From Rugamonas aquatica (GTDB lineage: Bacteria; Pseudomonadota; Gammaproteobacteria; Burkholderiales; Burkholderiaceae_D): DNA of 64,000 nt. The position numbers were made by a program, and so were the translations under genes. Positions 56,768-64,000 of this stretch are shown in pieces; the stretch's first letter is position 1, and each line of letters opens with the position of its first letter. The stretch spans positions 496,001 to 560,000 of the forward strand of contig NZ_WHUG01000003.1 in NCBI RefSeq assembly GCF_009380215.1, in the 5' to 3' direction. Under the pieces are notes generated by a model that was given only the letters and a program-made list of their open reading frames with translations, did not search any database and was not told the DNA's origin.

Positions 56768-56798
56768 ACTATAAAATCTCAACTTAACTTGAGGTCAA
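56768..56798 (-). promoter_or_regulatory. RidA promoter with 19-bp spacer
   Basis: On the minus strand, TTGACC (56798-56793) and TATAGT (56773-56768) are 19 bases apart. The long spacer is the mark of MerR/SoxR-activated promoters, where the regulator twists the DNA to align the two boxes. Confidence 0.85.
56777..56794. promoter_or_regulatory. SoxR box
   Basis: TCTCAACTTAACTTGAGG differs from the palindromic soxS-type site CCTCAAGTTAACTTGAGG at two positions. It fills the spacer of the RidA promoter and lies just ahead of soxR. Confidence 0.88.
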
Positions 56799-56807
56799 GG
56801 ATTTTAT

Positions 56808-57251
56808 ATGGCATCCCCTCCGAAAGAACTCGGTGTCGGCGAATTGGCCGAGCGCGCAGGCGTGGCGGTATCGGCGCTGCATTTTTACGAAGCCAAGGGA
56901 TTGATACATTCGGTGCGCTCCAGCGGCAACCAGCGGCGCTATGCGCGCTCGGTGCTGCGGCGGCTGGCCGTCATCAAGGTGGCGCAGCGCGTCGGCCTGC
57001 CGCTGGCGGCCATCGCGCAGGCGCTCGATGCGCTGCCGTCGGGACGCACGCCCACCGTCGCCGACTGGCGCCGTTTATCCGCCTCTTGGAAGCAGGAGCT
57101 GGAAGAACGCATCCAGACGCTGACGCAACTGCGCGATCAACTCGACGGCTGCATCGGCTGCGGATGCCTGTCGCTGAAGGCCTGCCCGCTGCGCAACGCG
57201 CAGGACACGCTGGCGCAGGAGGGCGCCGGCCCGCATTTCGAGTCCCGTTGA
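56808..57251 (+). CDS. soxR: Redox-sensing MerR-family activator SoxR
   Basis: This 147-residue protein has a MerR winged helix ([57 protein letters not shown]), a dimerising helix and the 2Fe-2S ligands Cys115, Cys118, Cys120 and Cys126 in [14 protein letters not shown], as in SoxR. AAGGA lies six bases before the ATG. Oxidation of the cluster by redox-cycling compounds or superoxide switches it to an activator. There is no soxS; the divergent RidA-family gene is its evident target. Confidence 0.96.
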   Translation: MASPPKELGVGELAERAGVAVSALHFYEAKGLIHSVRSSGNQRRYARSVLRRLAVIKVAQRVGLPLAAIAQALDALPSGRTPTVADWRRLSASWKQELEERIQTLTQLRDQLDGCIGCGCLSLKACPLRNAQDTLAQEGAGPHFESR

Positions 57252-57330
57252 ATGCCTGTCGCTTAATGGCTTGTTCTAGTCCGGTTCTGCGGCTATATTG
57301 AATTGGGATCAAACCGTTAGGGAGAGCACC

Positions 57331-57561
57331 ATGGCAAACCCGCACGACAATCTGACGCTGCAGATGCTGGACTGGCTGCAGCAGCGGCCGCATTCGTATT
57401 CGGAGGTGATGGAAGTATGGCGCAGCTCCTGTCCCAGGCTGGCCATATGGGAGGACGCTTGCGCCGATGGCTTGATCGCGAGCGAAGAGGGTGCCTCCGG
57501 CCGGATCCTCGTTTCCGAAAAGGGCCGGAGGTTGTTGCAGTCAGCCGGCGGGAGGCATTGA
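57331..57561 (+). CDS. Small protein of unknown function, possible winged helix
   Basis: This encodes 76 residues from an ATG with GGGAGAG ahead. The pattern LTLQMLDWLQQRPHSYSEVMEVWRSSCPRLAIWEDACADGLIA, followed by RILVSEKGRRLL, resembles a small winged-helix fold (helix, helix, recognition helix, wing). It stands alone between soxR and the icmF end. The function is unknown. Confidence 0.75.
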   Translation: MANPHDNLTLQMLDWLQQRPHSYSEVMEVWRSSCPRLAIWEDACADGLIASEEGASGRILVSEKGRRLLQSAGGRH

Positions 57562-57582
57562 TCCGCCTCCCGCTTTGCCAGC

Positions 57583-60500
57583 TTACATATTGCGGCGGTA
57601 CTGGCCGCCTACTTCGAACAGCGCTGTCGTGATCTGGCCCAGCGAGCAGACGCGCACCGCGTCCATCAGCTTTTCAAACACGTTGGCGTTGTCGATGGCC
57701 GCTTGCTGCAATGCCGCCAGCGCTGCCGGTGCGGCATCCGCGTTACGGGCGTGGAAGTCCTCCAGGCGCGTGAGCTGCGATTGCTTCTCGTCGTCGGTGG
57801 AACGCGCCAGCTCGATGACCTGCGGCGCTTCGGTGCCGGCCTTCGGATTGCGGAAGGTGTTGACGCCGATGATGGGCAGCGTGCCGTCGTGCTTCTGGTG
57901 CTCGTACAGCATCGACTCTTCCTGGATCTTGCCGCGCTGGTAGCCGGTTTCCATCGCGCCCAGCACGCCGCCGCGTTCGGCGATGCGTTCGAACTCCTGC
58001 AGCACCGCTTCTTCCACCAGGTCGGTCAGCTCTTCCATGATGAACGAGCCCTGGTTCGGATTCTCGTTCTTGGCCAGGCCCCATTCGCGATTGATGATCA
58101 GCTGGATCGCCAGCGCGCGGCGTACCGATTCGTCGGTCGGCGTGGTGATCGCTTCGTCGTAGGCGTTGGTGTGCAGCGAGTTGCAGTTGTCGTAGATCGC
58201 GATCAGCGCCTGCAGCGTGGTGCGGATGTCGTTGAAGTCGATCTCCTGCGCGTGCAGCGAACGGCCCGAGGTCTGCACGTGGTACTTCAACTTCTGCGAA
58301 CGGTCGTTGGCGCCGTACTTGTCGCGCATCGCCACCGCCCACAGGCGGCGCGCCACGCGGCCCAGCACCGTGTATTCCGGGTCCATGCCGTTGGAGAAGA
58401 AGAACGACAGATTCGGCGCGAAGTCGTCGATGTGCATGCCGCGCGCCAGGTAGGCTTCCACAAACGTGAAGCCGTTCGACAGCGTGAACGCCAGCTGCGA
58501 GATCGGGTTCGCGCCAGCTTCGGCGATGTGGTAGCCGGAGATCGACACCGAGTAGAAGTTGCGCACCTGGTGGTGGACGAAGTACTCCTGGATGTCGCCC
58601 ATCACCTTCAGCGAGAACTCGGTCGAGAAGATGCAGGTGTTCTGGCCCTGGTCTTCCTTCAGGATGTCTGCCTGCACGGTGCCGCGCACGTTTTGCAGTA
58701 CCCAGTCCTTGATCTTGGCCGCTTCGTCGGCGCTAGGCTGACGCTTGTTCTCTTCAACGAATTTCGCAACCTGCTGGTCGATGGCAGTGTTCATGAACAT
58801 CGCCAGGATGGTCGGCGCCGGGCCGTTGATGGTCATCGATACCGAGGTGCTTGGGCTGCACAGGTTGAAGCCGTCGTACAGCACCTTCATGTCGTCCAGC
58901 GTGGCGATCGATACGCCGGAGTTGCCGACCTTGCCGTAGATGTCCGGACGCAGCGCCGGATCGGCGCCGTACAGGGTGACGGAATCGAACGCGGTCGACA
59001 AACGCTTGGCGTCCATGCCGGTGGAGACCAGCTTGAAGCGGCGGTTGGTGCGGAAGGCGTCGCCTTCGCCGGCGAACATGCGGGTCGGGTCTTCGCCTTC
59101 GCGCTTGAAGGCGAACACGCCGGCCGTGAACGGGAAGGAGCCCGGAACGTTTTCCAGCATCAGGAAGCGCAGCACTTCGCCGTGGTCTTCATAACGCGGC
59201 AGCGCCACCTTGCGGATCTTGGTGCCGGACAGCGTGTGCTGGATCAGGCGGGTGCGGATTTCCTTGTCGCGGATCTTGACGACGTAATCGTCGCCGGCAT
59301 ACGCGGCCTGCATGTCCGGCCACTGGGCCAGCAGCTTCTTGGCGCCGCCGTCCATTTCCGCATCGCGTTCGGCGATCAAATCGTCGAAGTCGGCGGTCTT
59401 GTGGGCGATGGCCAGCATGCGCTTCGATTCGGTCAGCTGCTGGCGTTCGCGCGCCAGCGTGACCTGCTTGCGCGTGAAGCGGTGGTAGCCGCGCACGGTG
59501 TCGGCGATCTCCGCCAAGTAGCGCGCGCGCGCCGGCGGCACGATCACGTTCTTACCGCTGGAGAAGCGCACATCCACCGGCGCCAGCTTGCCCGGCTTGG
59601 CCTTCAGGCCGAACTGCACCAGCTTCGGCACCAGGCCCTGGTACAGCGAGGTGACGCCGTCGTCGTTGAAGCGCGATGCCTGGGTGCCGTAGACCGGCAT
59701 TTCTTCCGGGCGCTTGCTCCACAGCTCGCGGTTGCGCTGGTACTGCTTGGCGACGTCGCGCAGCGCGTCCTGCGAACCCTTGCGGTCGAATTTGTTGATG
59801 GCGATGAAGTCGGCGAAATCGAGCATGTCGATTTTTTCCAGCTGCGAGGCGGCGCCGAATTCCGGCGTCATCACGTACATCGAAACGTCGACGTGCGGCA
59901 CGATGGCGGCGTCGCCCTGGCCGATGCCGGAGGTTTCGACGATCACCAGGTCGAAGCCCGCCACCTTGCAGGCGGCGATAACGTCCGGCAGCGCCTGCGA
60001 GATTTCGGAGCCTGCTTCACGCGTGGCCAGCGAGCGCATGAAGACGCGCGCCTGGCCGTTCCACGGATTGATCGCGTTCATGCGGATACGGTCGCCCAGC
60101 AGCGCGCCACCGGATTTGCGGCGCGACGGGTCGATCGAGATGATGGCGATGTTGACGGCGTCGCCCTGGTCGAGTCGGATGCGGCGTATCAGTTCATCGG
60201 TCAGCGAGGATTTGCCCGCGCCGCCGGTGCCGGTGATGCCCAGCGTCGGCACGGCCAGGCCTTCGGCGGCGGCCAGCAGTTCGGTGCGCAGGGCAGGGGA
60301 GGCCTTGTCGTTTTCCAGCGCGGTGATCAGCTGGGCCAGCGGGCGGTGGCGCGCGGCGATGTCGCCGTCCTTCAACGGCGCCAGCGTGGTCGGCGAGTAG
60401 TTGGACAGGTCGATGTCGCACTGCTGCACCATCCACTGGATCATGCCGACGAGGCCCATGCGCTGGCCGTCTTCCGGGCTGAAGATCTTGGTGACGCCGT

Positions 60501-60873
60501 AGGCATGCAGGTCGGCGATTTCGTCGGGGACGATGACGCCGCCGCCGCCGCCGAATACCTTGATGTGCGAACCGCCGCGCTGGCGCAGCAGGTCGATCAT
60601 GTACTTGAAGTATTCGACGTGGCCGCCCTGGTAGCTGGAGATGGCGATGCCTTGCACGTCCTCGGCCAGCGCCGCAGTGACGACTTCGTCGACCGAACGG
60701 TTGTGGCCCAGGTGGACCACTTCCACGCCGTTCGATTGCAGAATGCGGCGCATGATGTTGATCGAGGCGTCATGGCCGTCGAACAGCGAGGCGGCCGTGA
60801 CGAAACGGACTTTGTTGTTCAGGCGCGGCTGCTCGGGTACGGCGGCGATTTTTGGTGCGGATAGGTCGTTCAT
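57583..60873 (-). CDS. icmF: Fused isobutyryl-CoA mutase IcmF
   Basis: This 1096-residue protein has three parts in the IcmF order. The B12-binding domain has [15 protein letters not shown] with cobalt ligand His34 and [12 protein letters not shown]. The MeaB-like GTPase chaperone has GTGGAGKSS with P-loop Lys221, then [17 protein letters not shown] and NKFDRKGS. The mutase barrel begins near residue 560 (TFRTNRRF-type and [15 protein letters not shown]). It interconverts isobutyryl-CoA and butyryl-CoA (some forms also isovaleryl/pivaloyl-CoA) by radical rearrangement. AAGGGA precedes the ATG. It follows the oxidoreductase gene by 52 bases on the same strand. Confidence 0.95.
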   Translation of the reverse strand: MNDLSAPKIAAVPEQPRLNNKVRFVTAASLFDGHDASINIMRRILQSNGVEVVHLGHNRSVDEVVTAALAEDVQGIAISSYQGGHVEYFKYMIDLLRQRGGSHIKVFGGGGGVIVPDEIADLHAYGVTKIFSPEDGQRMGLVGMIQWMVQQCDIDLSNYSPTTLAPLKDGDIAARHRPLAQLITALENDKASPALRTELLAAAEGLAVPTLGITGTGGAGKSSLTDELIRRIRLDQGDAVNIAIISIDPSRRKSGGALLGDRIRMNAINPWNGQARVFMRSLATREAGSEISQALPDVIAACKVAGFDLVIVETSGIGQGDAAIVPHVDVSMYVMTPEFGAASQLEKIDMLDFADFIAINKFDRKGSQDALRDVAKQYQRNRELWSKRPEEMPVYGTQASRFNDDGVTSLYQGLVPKLVQFGLKAKPGKLAPVDVRFSSGKNVIVPPARARYLAEIADTVRGYHRFTRKQVTLARERQQLTESKRMLAIAHKTADFDDLIAERDAEMDGGAKKLLAQWPDMQAAYAGDDYVVKIRDKEIRTRLIQHTLSGTKIRKVALPRYEDHGEVLRFLMLENVPGSFPFTAGVFAFKREGEDPTRMFAGEGDAFRTNRRFKLVSTGMDAKRLSTAFDSVTLYGADPALRPDIYGKVGNSGVSIATLDDMKVLYDGFNLCSPSTSVSMTINGPAPTILAMFMNTAIDQQVAKFVEENKRQPSADEAAKIKDWVLQNVRGTVQADILKEDQGQNTCIFSTEFSLKVMGDIQEYFVHHQVRNFYSVSISGYHIAEAGANPISQLAFTLSNGFTFVEAYLARGMHIDDFAPNLSFFFSNGMDPEYTVLGRVARRLWAVAMRDKYGANDRSQKLKYHVQTSGRSLHAQEIDFNDIRTTLQALIAIYDNCNSLHTNAYDEAITTPTDESVRRALAIQLIINREWGLAKNENPNQGSFIMEELTDLVEEAVLQEFERIAERGGVLGAMETGYQRGKIQEESMLYEHQKHDGTLPIIGVNTFRNPKAGTEAPQVIELARSTDDEKQSQLTRLEDFHARNADAAPAALAALQQAAIDNANVFEKLMDAVRVCSLGQITTALFEVGGQYRRNM

Positions 60874-60925
60874 TTGTGTCCCTTGTATTCTTGTGTCGAT
60901 CTGCGTCGTGGTTCCATTATAGGAC

Positions 60926-63900
60926 TCAAGCCGCGCGCTGCTGGGCGAATTGCGCCAGCAGGCGTGCCTTCTCGGTGCGGAAGGTGGCGACAGCCTTTTC
61001 CTTCACGTGGCCGAAACCGCGCACTTTCTCCGGCAGGCCGGCCAGTTCCACGGCGGTGGCGTGGTTTTCCGGCGTCAGCTTGTCCATCAGCGCAGTCACC
61101 AGCTCGCGGTACTCGACGATCAGGGCGCGTTCCATCTTGCGCTCTTCGGTGTAGCCGAAGATGTCGAAGGCGCCGCCGCGCAGGCCTTTGAACTTCGCCA
61201 GCAGCTTGAAGGCGCTCCACATCCACGAACCGAATTCCGCCTTGACCAGATGGCCCTTGGCGTCCTTCTTGGCGAACATCGGCGGGGCCAGGTTGAACTT
61301 GACCGAGAAGTCGCCTTCGAACTGCTGCTTGAGCTGTTCGACGAAACGGCCGTCGGTGTACAGGCGCGCCACTTCGTATTCGTCCTTGTAGGCCATCAGC
61401 TTGAAGGCGTACTTGGCGACGGCGGTGGACAGCTTGTTGCCCAGGCCCAGAGCGGTTTCTTTGGCGCGCACCTGTGACACCAGCTGCTCGTAGCTCGCAG
61501 CGTAGGCGGCGTTCTGGTAGGCGGTCAGGAACTCGACGCGCTTGCCGATGACGTTCTCCAGGCTTTGCGGCATCTGCATGACGATGGCTTGCGTAGGCGT
61601 AGCCACGCGCTCGACGCGCTTCAGGTCCACGGCGGCGCGGCGGCCCCACAGGAAGCTTTTCTTGTTGGAGGCGATGCCGACGCCGTTCAGTTCAATTGCG
61701 CGCAGCAGCGATTCTTCCTTCAGCGGGATGCGGCCCTTCTGCCATGCGTAACCGAGCATGAACAGGTTGGCGGCGATGGAGTCCCCCATCAGCGCGGTGG
61801 CGAGCTTGGTGGCGTCGATGAAATCGGCCGCGCCGGCGCCGACCGATTCTTCGATCAGCGCGCGCACTTCTGCCACCGGATACTGCCAGTCGGCGTTCTG
61901 CGCGAAGGTGCCTGGCGGCTGCTCGTGCAGGTTGACGATGGCCAGCGTGCGGCCCGGGCGCATCTTCGACACCGCGTCGGCGGCGCCGGCGGTCAGCATG
62001 TCGCAGCCCAGGATCACGTCCGCTTCGCCGGTGGCGATGCGTTGCGCGCGCAGGTGGGCCGGGGTCTTCGCGACTTTGACGTGCGAAGTCACCGAACCGT
62101 TTTTCTGCGACATGCCGGTCATGTCCAGCACCGACGCGCCTTTGCCTTCCAGGTGCGCGGCCATGCCCATCAGCGCGCCGACGGTAATCACGCCGGTGCC
62201 GCCGATGCCGTTGATCAGGATGTTGTACGGTTGCTCGCACGATGGCAGCGCCGGTTCAGGCAGGGCGCCGAAACCGTCGTCGGCGTTGTCCTTGGTGACG
62301 CCGGTCTTGGTCTTCTTCAGCGATCCGCCTTCGACGGTGACGAAGCTCGGGCAGAAGCCCTTCACGCACGAGTAGTCCTTGTTGCAGGACGACTGGTCGA
62401 TGGTGCGCTTGCGGCCGAACTCCGTTTCCTTCGGCAGGATGGAGGTGCAGTTCGATTGGATACCGCAGTCGCCGCAGCCTTCGCAGACGGCTTCGTTGAT
62501 GACCATGCGCTTGGCCGGGTCGGGGAACTCGCCTTTTTTCCGGCGGCGGCGCTTCTCGGCCGCGCAGGTCTGGTCGTAGATGATGACCGATACGCCTTCG
62601 AGCTCGCGCAGTTCGCGCTGCACCGCGTCCATGTCCTTGCGGTCGTGCAGGCTGACGATGGATGGCAGGGCGCTGCGGTCGGTGTAGCGGTTCAGGTCTT
62701 CAGTCACCAGCGCGATGCGTTTGACGCCTTCGGCCGCCATCTGTTGCGCGATCATCGGCACCGAGGTGATGCCGTCGACCGGCTGGCCGCCCGTCATCGC
62801 AACGGCGTCGTTGTAGAGGATCTTGTAGGTCATGTTGACCTTGGCCGCCACCGCTGCGCGGATCGCCAGGTAGCCGGAGTGGAAGTAGGTGCCGTCGCCC
62901 AGGTTCTGGAACACGTGCGGGATCTTGGAGAACGCGGCCTGGCCTATCCACGGCGCGCCTTCGCCGCCCATGTGCGTGGTCAGCTTGTTGAACTCCGGGT
63001 AGATCGACGTCGCCATCACGTGGCAGCCGATGCCGGCCAGCGCCAGGCTGCCTTCAGGGACTTTGGTCGAGGTGTTGTGCGGGCATCCGGAGCAGTAGAA
63101 CGCTGGACGGAACGGGGTGTTGATGGCTTTCTTCAGCACCGCGTCTTTGGCGTCGAGGAAGGTCAGGCGGGCCTTGATATGGTCGCAGGTGACAGGGTCC
63201 GAGATCAGGCGCTTGACGCGCGAGGCGATCACGCGCGCCACTTGCGAGACCGAGAAGTCGGCCTTGGAAGTCAGTAGCCATTCGCCGCGTGGGGCGACCC
63301 ATTCGCCTTTTTCATCGAACTTGCCGATCACGCGAGGGCGCACGTCGTCGCGCCAGTTGTATAGCTGTTCCTTCAGCTGGTACTCGACGATCTGGCGTTT
63401 TTCTTCGACCACCAGGATCTCGTCCAGGCCTTGCGCGAATTCGCGCACGCTGTCCGGTTCCAGCGGCCATGGCATTGCGACCTTGAACAGGCGCAGGCCG
63501 ACGTCGGCCGCCATCTTCTCGTCGATGCCCAGTTCTTCCAGCGCTTCCAGCACGTCCAGGTAGGACTTGCCGGAGGCGATGATGCCCAGCTTGGCGTTCG
63601 GGCTGGTGATGGTGGTGTGATTGAGTTTGTTCTCGCGCGCGTAGGCCAGCGCGGCGTAGATTTTGTAGTCCTGCATCAGCGCTTCCTGATTGCGCGCCTG
63701 CTGGCCCAGCGGGATGCTGGACAGGCGTGCATTCAGGCCGCCTTCCGGCATGACGAAGTCCTGTGGGATCTTGACTTCGACGCGGAACGGATCGGCGTCG
63801 ATGGAGGCCGACGATTCGACCGTGTCGGCCAGCGCCTTGAAGGCCACCGTGCAGCCGGAGAAGCGCGACATGGCCCAGCCGTGGATGCCCAGGTCCAGGT

Positions 63901-64000
63901 ATTCCTGCACATTGCATGGATACAGGACGGGGATCATCGAGGCCGAGAACAGGTGGTCCGACTGGTGCGGCAGCGTCGACGAGTAGGCGCCGTGGTCGTC
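60926..64000 (-). CDS. Indolepyruvate ferredoxin oxidoreductase, fused (5' partial)
   Basis: The frame runs off the right edge, so the start lies beyond the window; 1024 residues are visible. The visible part has [18 protein letters not shown], a thiamine-diphosphate domain ([43 protein letters not shown]), a cysteine cluster region ([22 protein letters not shown]) and the gamma-type domain ([20 protein letters not shown]). In this fused form the enzyme oxidatively decarboxylates aryl pyruvates from Trp, Phe and Tyr, or branched 2-oxo acids, to acyl-CoA. Together with icmF downstream this suggests amino acid breakdown. Confidence 0.95.
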   Translation of the reverse strand, partial: DDHGAYSSTLPHQSDHLFSASMIPVLYPCNVQEYLDLGIHGWAMSRFSGCTVAFKALADTVESSASIDADPFRVEVKIPQDFVMPEGGLNARLSSIPLGQQARNQEALMQDYKIYAALAYARENKLNHTTITSPNAKLGIIASGKSYLDVLEALEELGIDEKMAADVGLRLFKVAMPWPLEPDSVREFAQGLDEILVVEEKRQIVEYQLKEQLYNWRDDVRPRVIGKFDEKGEWVAPRGEWLLTSKADFSVSQVARVIASRVKRLISDPVTCDHIKARLTFLDAKDAVLKKAINTPFRPAFYCSGCPHNTSTKVPEGSLALAGIGCHVMATSIYPEFNKLTTHMGGEGAPWIGQAAFSKIPHVFQNLGDGTYFHSGYLAIRAAVAAKVNMTYKILYNDAVAMTGGQPVDGITSVPMIAQQMAAEGVKRIALVTEDLNRYTDRSALPSIVSLHDRKDMDAVQRELRELEGVSVIIYDQTCAAEKRRRRKKGEFPDPAKRMVINEAVCEGCGDCGIQSNCTSILPKETEFGRKRTIDQSSCNKDYSCVKGFCPSFVTVEGGSLKKTKTGVTKDNADDGFGALPEPALPSCEQPYNILINGIGGTGVITVGALMGMAAHLEGKGASVLDMTGMSQKNGSVTSHVKVAKTPAHLRAQRIATGEADVILGCDMLTAGAADAVSKMRPGRTLAIVNLHEQPPGTFAQNADWQYPVAEVRALIEESVGAGAADFIDATKLATALMGDSIAANLFMLGYAWQKGRIPLKEESLLRAIELNGVGIASNKKSFLWGRRAAVDLKRVERVATPTQAIVMQMPQSLENVIGKRVEFLTAYQNAAYAASYEQLVSQVRAKETALGLGNKLSTAVAKYAFKLMAYKDEYEVARLYTDGRFVEQLKQQFEGDFSVKFNLAPPMFAKKDAKGHLVKAEFGSWMWSAFKLLAKFKGLRGGAFDIFGYTEERKMERALIVEYRELVTALMDKLTPENHATAVELAGLPEKVRGFGHVKEKAVATFRTEKARLLAQFAQQRAA

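Noticed and set aside
57703..60864. Open frame of 1053 codons on the plus strand
   Set aside because: It is exactly antisense to icmF, rich in His/Arg/Val/Gly as expected from GC-rich codon mirrors, with no domain or ribosome site.
60874..60925. Possible cobalamin riboswitch before icmF
   Set aside because: The gap is only 52 bases, too short for the conserved structure, and shows no B12-box-like sequence.

Overview
The window is a GC-rich, densely packed bacterial chromosome segment of about 64 kb. Its gene content fits a betaproteobacterium of the Oxalobacteraceae (Massilia, Duganella or Janthinobacterium type). The signs are a PEP-CTERM protein, three TonB-dependent receptors of carbohydrate or siderophore type, an Aer-like chemoreceptor, fused isobutyryl-CoA mutase beside indolepyruvate oxidoreductase, and short palindromes of the type common in this group. 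The taxon is inferred from content; no rRNA or tRNA gene is present to fix it. I saw no phage, plasmid, insertion sequence or CRISPR array.

Layout. 1-4263: the end of an apolipoprotein N-acyltransferase-like membrane hydrolase, a secreted unknown, an arylamine N-acetyltransferase and a PEP-CTERM protein. 4346-10526: a Fur-box-led iron operon (ECF sigma, FecR, siderophore receptor, DUF3649, PepSY protein, DUF3325). 10639-12991: a set of two periplasmic binding-type proteins and a porin-like protein. 13109-17482: a single-chain molybdenum hydroxylase of the xanthine dehydrogenase family on the minus strand. 17656-23500: a probable beta-glucan utilisation locus (GH30, GH5 lipoprotein, TonB receptor) with two LacI-type operators. 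23600-29745: a signalling cluster of two histidine kinases with CheR and CheB. 29836-31868: an EF-hand protein and an S10 serine peptidase.

32030-38632 is a nucleoside uptake region. A Tsx-like channel and a BMP binding protein lie on the minus strand, and an ATPase with two permeases lies on the plus strand. A GntR/FCD regulator sits between them, with a recurring TTGTATACGAT-like motif upstream of both units. 38660-40416 is a PAS chemoreceptor with a perfect FNR-type box upstream. 40465-46707 holds small accessory units: a two-motif aspartic protease-like protein, a ferredoxin, an AraC regulator divergent from an AhpD-like protein, a MoaD-like protein coupled to a BNR beta-propeller, and a TetR regulator divergent from a metallo-beta-lactamase-fold hydrolase.

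47131-56349 is an alpha-glucoside utilisation locus: TonB receptor, LacI regulator, GH65 phosphorylase, beta-phosphoglucomutase, MFS transporter and a second LacI regulator, with tandem LacI operators 21 bp apart between the receptor and the first regulator. 56346-57561 holds a RidA-family gene and soxR sharing a SoxR box, plus a small unknown. 57583-64000 holds icmF and a 5'-truncated indolepyruvate ferredoxin oxidoreductase, probably one minus-strand unit for amino-acid-derived acyl-CoA metabolism.

Starts were chosen by Shine-Dalgarno spacing, signal peptides and stop-start overlaps. All family assignments come from reading motifs by eye; no database search was run. No stretch above 300 bases is without a gene.
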